From Hamiltosporidium magnivora (taxonomy: Eukaryota > Microsporidia > Dubosqiidae), in contig PITI01000334.1 in assembly GCA_004325065.1 (NCBI GenBank), positions 1 through 14,256 on the forward strand: a stretch of DNA of 14,256 nucleotides, written 5' to 3'. A program made the translations under genes and the position numbers. The notes under the pieces were generated by a model. The model was not told the origin of the DNA and did not search any database. It saw only the letters and a program-made list of their open reading frames with translations. Positions 8,909 to 14,256 of this stretch are shown here, one piece after another (the first letter of the stretch is position 1; each line of letters opens with the position of its first letter).

Positions 8909-9562
8909 AAAAAATTTATAAATCTTTTTCTTTTTTTATTGATGTTTTGAGTTTAGTTTCATAAAAAAATCTATTAAATTTATTTTTTGGTTTTATTTCT
9001 AAAAAAAGTAAATAGAAAAGCAATAATTTGCTTTTGGATTCGATATCATTAGAATAATTCATTGAAAAGGTAGAATTTATAAATGTCTATCGAACTTTAT
9101 TTGAATATAATTTTTATAGGTTATCATAAGTTAAGTGCTAATTTTATAATATTTTTTTAATATTTTAATTTTTTAAATTTTCAAATATTGAGTTATTTTA
9201 TCATCTTTCTCTATCTTGCAAAGCACTAATATATTTTTTTTCTTCTCCTTAAATAAGCAAGAAATATAATTGCAATTAATGAATATTTATTTACTATTCT
9301 TTAGTCAAAAGAAGATAACCGCATAAAAAACTATCTTTTTGGCAATGAGTATGCGAGATTGATATATGAAGCTCATTGTTTAGATTTTGGTAGAATAAAA
9401 AAAACATTGCAAATATAGTTGTTCCATGAAAGTTTGTATGAGGAGGAAAAAGTCTATGAAATGACGAAACTTCTTTTACAAATTTATTTTGTAGTTTATG
9501 TACTGGGTTGAAGACTTCTGCTAGTTTGCAGGTAATTTCTATGTCATAGCATAGAACCTAGG
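8909..9562. other. AT-rich spacer with a short coding-like patch
   Basis: Mostly AT-rich DNA. Around 9325-9515 one + frame reads NEYARLIYEAHCLDFGRIKK, stops at a TAG near 9418, then continues LFHESLYEEEKVYEMTKLLL to a TGA near 9510. This has the charged, aromatic make-up of real protein and could be a relic of a gene, but no domain is recognised and it is short. Confidence 0.3.
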
Positions 9563-9985
9563 CTTGCCACTAATAAAGGAAGACTTAGCGCATGTGAAAT
9601 ATAATATAAATCCCTTTAAAACCATGAAAGCTAAGTAGCAGGTTATATCTGGATATGACCTTAGACAGTCTAGTTGAATCTAATTTAAGTCGCGAGATAT
9701 ATCTTAGTCAGAAGCTTATGAGGCTCGGGAAGTGTAGATTAAGTAGGAAGGCTACAAAATCTGGGGAAGCCAAAGCAAGGTTTTGACCACGACCACACAC
9801 TATATAGATATTAACGAACCCTAGGTAACTGTATCCCATTGTTTCTACTTCTCTACACTTTTTAGATGAAAAGCTTTGAGATGTAGGTATTTTAGGGGGT
9901 AACGATAGAGTGTTGGTATAGCAGTTGTTTATATTAAACCTAAGGTGAGTTAATGCCATAAAAACAAATATATTACTTGCCACTA
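9563..9985. mobile_element. G+C-richer island bounded by a 10-bp direct repeat; possible insertion
   Basis: CTTGCCACTA occurs at 9563-9572 and 9976-9985. Most of the 403 bases between are richer in G+C (48% in 9721-9780) than the surroundings. The right boundary is sharp. The left is not, because elevated G+C begins somewhat before 9563. The repeat may be a target-site duplication around a decayed element, or a coincidence: a 10-bp repeat within 500 bases is not rare, though one with five G/C is less expected here. The interior has no terminal inverted repeats. Confidence 0.3.
9708..9959 (-). CDS. Hypothetical 83-residue ORF inside the 9573-9975 island
   Basis: The minus-strand ATG at 9959 gives 83 codons (MALTHLRFNINNCYTNTLSL at the start; YSYLGFVNIYIVCGRGQNLA midway) to a stop at 9708-9710; the frame is open up to 9983. 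The product is rich in Leu, Ser, Phe and Asn, with Cys but no recognisable motif. The + strand of the same stretch has one frame with a good basic patch (LGKCRLSRKATKSGEAKAR, nt about 9723-9779) but several stops. The strand is therefore not secure, and elevated G+C alone favours open frames. If the island is an insertion, this could be its remnant ORF. Confidence 0.25.
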   Translation of the reverse strand: MALTHLRFNINNCYTNTLSLPPKIPTSQSFSSKKCREVETMGYSYLGFVNIYIVCGRGQNLALASPDFVAFLLNLHFPSLISF

Positions 9986-10059
9986 TTTTAAAGATTTCAT
10001 ATTTTTAAGTAAAATATTTTTTAGTTAACATTATACAAAGAAATATCATAATTCATTTT

Positions 10060-10204
10060 CTAATAATGCAATAAATGCAAATTTGCTAATATATCATCCT
10101 TGGAATAATACTGATAAAGCTTTTAAATATAAATTTACTTAAGAACATCACATTTTTTACAATATTGGCAAGTGTAATATTTTTTTATGTTATTGCATTA
10201 TTAG
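10060..10204. mobile_element. MITE-like unit with 15-bp perfect terminal inverted repeats
   Basis: CTAATAATGCAATAA at 10060-10074 is the exact reverse complement of TTATTGCATTATTAG at 10190-10204. They enclose a 145-bp unit with no coding capacity. Flanking bases are TTTT on the left and TTTC on the right, giving at most a 3-base TTT duplication. By a rough estimate, a perfect 15-bp inverted pair at this spacing is unlikely but not impossible by chance in a window of this size. It could be a small non-autonomous DNA transposon or a long-range hairpin. Confidence 0.35.
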
Positions 10205-11494
10205 TTTCAACATGAGATTGCATTCAAAATTATATGAGTTTCCTGTGATATCTATATACCAAAGCCGGTCATTAAGAAATGTCTAGAATCCATGCAGTAG
10301 GCGATGCAATTGCGCTTGGTTTTTTAAATTCCGGTGGTTGGTGGGTATTGCAGAGCATAACTCGCCATAAGTTTATCCAGGATTAGCAGTATTTCAAACT
10401 AATCAGACGTTCCAAACCAAATGGATTCTTAAACTATGTATATCTGCGCGAATTACTTCGGATCTATTGGCATTTTTAAATTTCATAACAACAAGTGCAT
10501 CCTGCTACTTTATTTTTCTGGATTTTTAAATGGTATGTTTTTTTAATATTTCCAGACTCCAGGTTTTCTAAACATAGTGAGCAAGGTTAGATTTCCTTAC
10601 TTTTGCGTAGTGATTAGCAAAAACTCTAGTCGATTTTTACAATTAGCCAAATAAAAATCTTTAAACTAAATTTGTAAAAAAAGTTTTAAAATTTAATTTA
10701 CGTCTCCCGCCTGTGACAAGTATCATGCTTCTATCAAAATATCGTAATTTTCATCCCAATTAAATACAAACAATAGGCGCCACTACAACCTCACATACTC
10801 ATTGCCAAGCAGATAGTTTGTTGTTGTGTTCTGCTTCATTAATTAACCTTCAAAGAAAACATGTTTAGTATTTAAATCATATAAGATTTGGGTTTGCCAA
10901 TATATATTCGTACATTTTATCAAATTAGTTTTTGATTTTTTTTAATAATATCTTTCCTTTACATAATCGTTAGATTACATAAACTATAGAGATGGCGGTG
11001 ACAAGCATTTCGGAAAGCTTAATTATTTTGATCAGTGTAAGGCAAAAATAATAGTTTCTTTGATAACAAAATGACTCTTAAGATTTTTTATACATTTTAC
11101 GTACCAATAAAGGTGAGACAGAGTAGAATATAAATATTTTGGAATGTTTATTAAGCTAAAAAAAAATTACATTAAATGTTGTCAAAAGTCCTTTAAAAAT
11201 CCAAATAAATTATACTAAAAGAATTAATGAACAATTTTTATTTTTTTAAAATATGATTTGATTAAAATCAAGTTTTTCATAATTTATTTTTAATTTTTAC
11301 GAATAAAAAAACAATTGTATGTCATGAAAGAGCATTTAATACATTTTATCGATGCCATTTCTTCATATTATTGATAGAGATTTAACAAAACAAAAAGGCT
11401 TCGAATAATTAAATAATTCTATACCTGTTAAAATTAAAATAGTTCAGTAAAGAAATAAAGAAGTTATATATATTTATTTAATAACTATTACATC
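10205..11494. other. AT-rich stretch with two G+C-richer patches, no gene called
   Basis: A patch at 10256-10470 (45% G+C at 10261-10320) reads in one + frame as PKPVIKKCLESMQ then a stop, and later IPVVGGYCRA then a stop. It is broken every 15-25 codons. A second patch at 10700-10860 has no open run worth noting. The remainder, especially 11100-11480, is extremely AT-rich (17% G+C at 11161-11220). No RNA gene or repeat is supported. Confidence 0.4.
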
Positions 11495-12099
11495 ATGCTG
11501 CTCATAAAAAATTTTTTATACAGACTAAGAAAATATTTCAAACGAATAAGTACTAAAGAAAAAATGTATGCGATAAAAATATATAATCAACAAAAAATAG
11601 CGAAAGAAAGGCTATTGTAAGTTTAAGCTCTACAAAACCAAAAGCATATGTGTGCAGAAGAGTGAGATTTTTCATATTATAAAAGCTACTGAGATTTTAC
11701 TATAAATTAATTCAAGAAAACAAAGCTGCAGATATAAAAGACTAAAAAATGTACGAAGAAACAGATCAGGTGAGGTTATAATAAGCAAAAAGAAAAAAAT
11801 TAGCAATATTAGCATGAAAATTATGTTTGGATGCTAATAGACTTTATTTTTATGTTATCTATTTAACGTGAATTTAAGTCTGTTTCTACAAGCCAAACAA
11901 TCCAATTGTAACAATGTAAAAAACGCCAAGAGAAGAAATCAGATAAAAAAATGATCATTTTGATTTTAAGAACGATCTAGTTTTTAATTTTTTTTAAATG
12001 AGAGAAATTCTAAAAAAAAAAGAATCTAATTTTTTAGTATTAGCAACATATAGCCAAGATGAGTGTAAATAACTGTCAATTCTTTTTTCTTTAAATTAA
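11495..12099 (+). pseudogene. Decayed + strand coding region with protein-kinase-like fragments
   Basis: Two short open pieces look like parts of a protein kinase N-lobe. The first, ATG 11495 to TAA 11618-11620 (41 codons), contains ISTKEKMYAIKIYNQQKIAK followed by ERLL. It resembles subdomain II, where the Lys of a Y-A-x-K pattern binds ATP in AGC-type kinases. The second, ATG 11998 to TAA 12070-12072 (24 codons), contains REILKKKESNFLV and YSQDECK, with LSILFSLN after the stop. This recalls the E-x-x-I-L...F-L-V...D-E-x-L-Y run of subdomains III-V. The upstream glycine loop is not recognisable, and no catalytic HRD or DFG motif was found. The two pieces are also about 380 bases apart, where a kinase needs about 60. 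Either an insertion separates them or the resemblance is accidental. The strand is A-rich throughout, with many short open runs in shifting frames, as in a long-dead gene. Confidence 0.3.
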
Positions 12100-12438
12100 A
12101 AAGAAAATTCGAAAGTTATAAAAAATCCTCGTATTTTATTTAAAGTTCGTAAAACCATATTTGAAATCGCCGAATCTTAATATTAAGAGTTTTTTAAGTC
12201 TTTATTCTTTAAATTGTGCCAAATTCAATAAAATTTATAAAATTTAGATAAATTAGATACATTTTTTAATCTTTATAAAAGTAAATGAAAGTTTTTAATT
12301 TTATCGAAGTAGTAAATTGATTTTTGAATATATAAATACGATTTTTTTTCTAAAATCCATGAAATTGAACACATTCTTTCGTTATATAAAGTTATTCTAT
12401 AGATCATTTCTTTTAAGTATATTAATCATTCGAGGGAA

Positions 12439-12716
12439 ATGAATGTAGTATTCAATATATTAAATGATACAGAAGAAACTATTTGTGAATTAATGTATAA
12501 AGAATTCTCAACGAAATGTTGCAATAAAATTAAAAGAGATGTGCCCTGAAAGAAACGACTCAATTTACATAGAAAAAATGGCTATTGAAAGTAAATTGGC
12601 AATATGATTAATATACTATAAAAAATATTGAACGAATTGGTTTTGAGTTTGGTGTATTTGAAATATTTAAAGATATTAGTGAAAATATACAAATATTTCT
12701 ATTAAAACAATCATGA
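12439..12716 (+). pseudogene. Decayed gene fragment of unknown function upstream of the retrotransposon
   Basis: An ATG at 12439 opens 36 codons (MNVVFNILNDTEETICELMY at the start) to TGA 12547-12549. At that point the adjacent frame takes over with ERNDSIYIEKMAIESKLAI, ending in a TGA near 12606. A further frame reads NIERIGFEFGVFEIFKDISE then NIQIFLLKQS to a TGA near 12716. The three segments are consecutive, same strand, and have the Lys/Glu/Ile-rich character of an AT-rich genome's genes. This looks like one gene broken by two or three frameshifts. No family is recognised. It may belong with the kinase-like relics at 11495-12099. Confidence 0.4.
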
Positions 12717-12775
12717 AAACTGATTTCTTAGTTTTTTAGGAATATTTAATTTCATATAATTTCCTGGTATAAAAA

Positions 12776-14256
12776 ATGACTATTGAGAAGTTTTACACAA
12801 TAATGCATTTTTTAGAATATTTTAGGAAAATGGGTATAAGAAAATATGTAGGCAGCGAAAAACAAAAAGAAAAAATAATAAAGGCTGCAAACAGGGCAAG
12901 TGAAGTGGATGAGGTAATTAGAGAGTGTAAAAACGACCAGGGAATTCCACAGCCAAGCTCATACACACCATCCACCATCATAAATAACATTTCTATACCA
13001 CCAAGCGAAGCAAACACAAACACAAAGGTATGCTTGCTTAACACCATACACTCGCCATCTAACCCTATGCATTCAAACACCGTGACCCCTGAGTCAGATA
13101 TAGCTGCTAGTGGGCCAAACCTTTGTACCATACCTATTTCCGAAAGGCTCGTTGTACTCCGATCCATACTCAGATCTATAGAGGCCGAGCGTCAAGAATT
13201 TATTCGATGTGTTTTTTTTGCAGTACAAACAAGGTTTGACCGAATGCCTAGAAATGGATGGAAAGAGATACAGAGCTACTATAATGAGAAGTTCTCCTGT
13301 ACCGAAACTATCGATGTGCTAAAAAGAATGGCACACAATAAGACGGAAGAGGAAATTAGGCAGGAAGAGAATGGAGAGCGACGTCGAATCGCCACTTGTC
13401 TCGCCGAGCCATGTTCCTTGACCGATGCTACTCGATTTATAAGCCTGAGAGAAAAATACTTGAGTAATATCAAAAAAATATCTGAGGAGGAAATCGGAAA
13501 AGTAGTAGTCCGAACTCGAAAGCTTCCAAATGAATTGGTTGACACTACAGTTCTTGATCTTATTAATCGAATAGTCGGTGAATATGCTGACTCTCATGTA
13601 CCTATGACGATAACAGACGTTGCCCGAATTATCCAGACAGCACAGGTATGTTATGACGATGAAACACGTAAAGAGAGGCCAAGATCAGCGTGGAAAGAAA
13701 GCATTGAGAGTAAAATTTCAGTGTTAAAACTTTCAAAAGATATCCTCGAGAAAGCACGTAGACGGGAAGAACTCTCCTCTTCTCAAACTAAAAGTCTTAA
13801 AAAAATTATGCGAGAGTTTAATTTAGACCTAAACAAAACAAATGATCTATCGGAGGCTGTAGTTAAGAAGAATGAGCTGATAACTGTTTACGAAAAAAAA
13901 CTTACGATGTACGAAAGTAGGAAGCAATTCCGAAAAGAGAATCGTATGTTTGAGTTGTTCCGAGGTAGATATTATCGTGGCCTGTCTGAGCGTGTGGAAT
14001 CCGAGCATGTGGTTAATCGTGACGAAATTGTAAGTTTTTGGTCCACAATGTGGAACAAAAATAATGAAAAAGTTACGTATGATGAGTATCTGATACCTTT
14101 CGTGCCGGATACTCACCAGGCCACGTTTCCTTCACTTGATGAATTTGTAGATATTATCAATTGGCTTCCTAACTGGAAAGCCGCCGGAATTGATGGGATC
14201 TACAATTTTTATATCAAAAAACTTACGACTCTTCACAAGTATCTTTATGATATTGT
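12776..14256 (+). CDS. Non-LTR retrotransposon polyprotein, N-terminal half (reverse transcriptase runs off the window)
   Basis: This would encode the replication protein of a LINE-type element, which nicks a target and reverse-transcribes its RNA there. The frame is open from ATG 12776, the first after an in-frame TAA at 12770-12772, through the end: 493 codons plus two bases. Residues 1-22 are AT-rich coding. Residues 60-115 are a Ser/Pro/Asn/Thr linker. Residues about 125-380 are charged and probably helical. Then come RKENRMFELFRGRYYRGL (386-403), FWSTMW (421-426) and NWLPNWKAAGIDGIYNFY (462-479). The order R-x-E-N-x-x-F...Y-R-x-L, then F-W-x-x-x-W, then N-W-K-x-x-G-x-D-G-I is the entry into the reverse transcriptase of R2/R4(Dong)-like elements; clade assignment is inference. 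The catalytic A-F/Y-D-D blocks and endonuclease would lie beyond 14256. No N-terminal C2H2 zinc finger typical of R2 is visible. Base composition (40-52% G+C) and CGA arginine codons differ from the flanks. Whether the element is intact cannot be told. Confidence 0.85.
   Translation, partial: MTIEKFYTIMHFLEYFRKMGIRKYVGSEKQKEKIIKAANRASEVDEVIRECKNDQGIPQPSSYTPSTIINNISIPPSEANTNTKVCLLNTIHSPSNPMHSNTVTPESDIAASGPNLCTIPISERLVVLRSILRSIEAERQEFIRCVFFAVQTRFDRMPRNGWKEIQSYYNEKFSCTETIDVLKRMAHNKTEEEIRQEENGERRRIATCLAEPCSLTDATRFISLREKYLSNIKKISEEEIGKVVVRTRKLPNELVDTTVLDLINRIVGEYADSHVPMTITDVARIIQTAQVCYDDETRKERPRSAWKESIESKISVLKLSKDILEKARRREELSSSQTKSLKKIMREFNLDLNKTNDLSEAVVKKNELITVYEKKLTMYESRKQFRKENRMFELFRGRYYRGLSERVESEHVVNRDEIVSFWSTMWNKNNEKVTYDEYLIPFVPDTHQATFPSLDEFVDIINWLPNWKAAGIDGIYNFYIKKLTTLHKYLYDI

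Noticed and set aside
12793..13167. Minus-strand open frame of 124 codons
   Set aside because: It is opposite the first 130 codons of the retrotransposon ORF and shows no domain. It is the longest closed frame in the window but is best explained as antisense shadow.
13279..13597. Two overlapping minus-strand open frames of 88 and 92 codons
   Set aside because: They lie wholly opposite the retrotransposon ORF, which has a recognisable domain order. Higher G+C there makes antisense frames open. They are shadows.
13847..14116. Minus-strand open frame of 89 codons
   Set aside because: Antisense to the conserved region leading into the reverse transcriptase, with no motif of its own.

Overview
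The window is AT-rich DNA (roughly 75% A+T by eye) with very few intact genes. One partial gene is clear; most of the rest is degraded sequence. The A+T bias, long gene-poor stretches, uninterrupted coding, polar/membrane gene relics and an R2/R4-like non-LTR retrotransposon together suggest a microsporidian with an expanded, repeat-laden genome. This is inference from style: no rRNA, tRNA or conserved housekeeping gene is present to fix the organism.

The firmest gene starts at 12776 and runs open, without a stop, off the right end (493 full codons plus two bases). It is the amino-terminal half of a non-LTR retrotransposon polyprotein, ending just after the first reverse-transcriptase block (NWKAAGIDGIYNFY). 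It is much richer in G+C (about 40-52% in the lines counted) and uses CGA arginine codons, unlike the AT-rich DNA around it.

Two copies of one gene family lie about 8.35 kb apart on the same strand, at 4-544 and 8358-8908. Each encodes about 180 residues: a short conserved start, an Asn/Gln/Ser-rich middle and a hydrophobic tail with about three membrane segments, ending in a G-x-I-R-E patch. Both are broken, by different stops and frameshifts, and each copy fills the other's gaps when aligned by eye.

Between and after these copies are AT-rich spacers holding islands of higher G+C. Some look like decayed coding pieces (2565-2777, 3084-4371, 6846-7064, 9708-9959). One island (7215-7451) is bounded exactly by a 12-bp direct repeat, as expected for an insertion with a target-site duplication. 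Another (9573-9975) is bounded by a 10-bp direct repeat. A 145-bp unit at 10060-10204 has 15-bp perfect inverted ends. The stretch 11495-12716, just before the retrotransposon, holds short + strand relics, two of which resemble pieces of a protein kinase N-lobe.

Overall this reads as a graveyard region: members of a multi-copy family and other genes decaying among mobile-element insertions. No operon, CRISPR, tRNA or rRNA was found.
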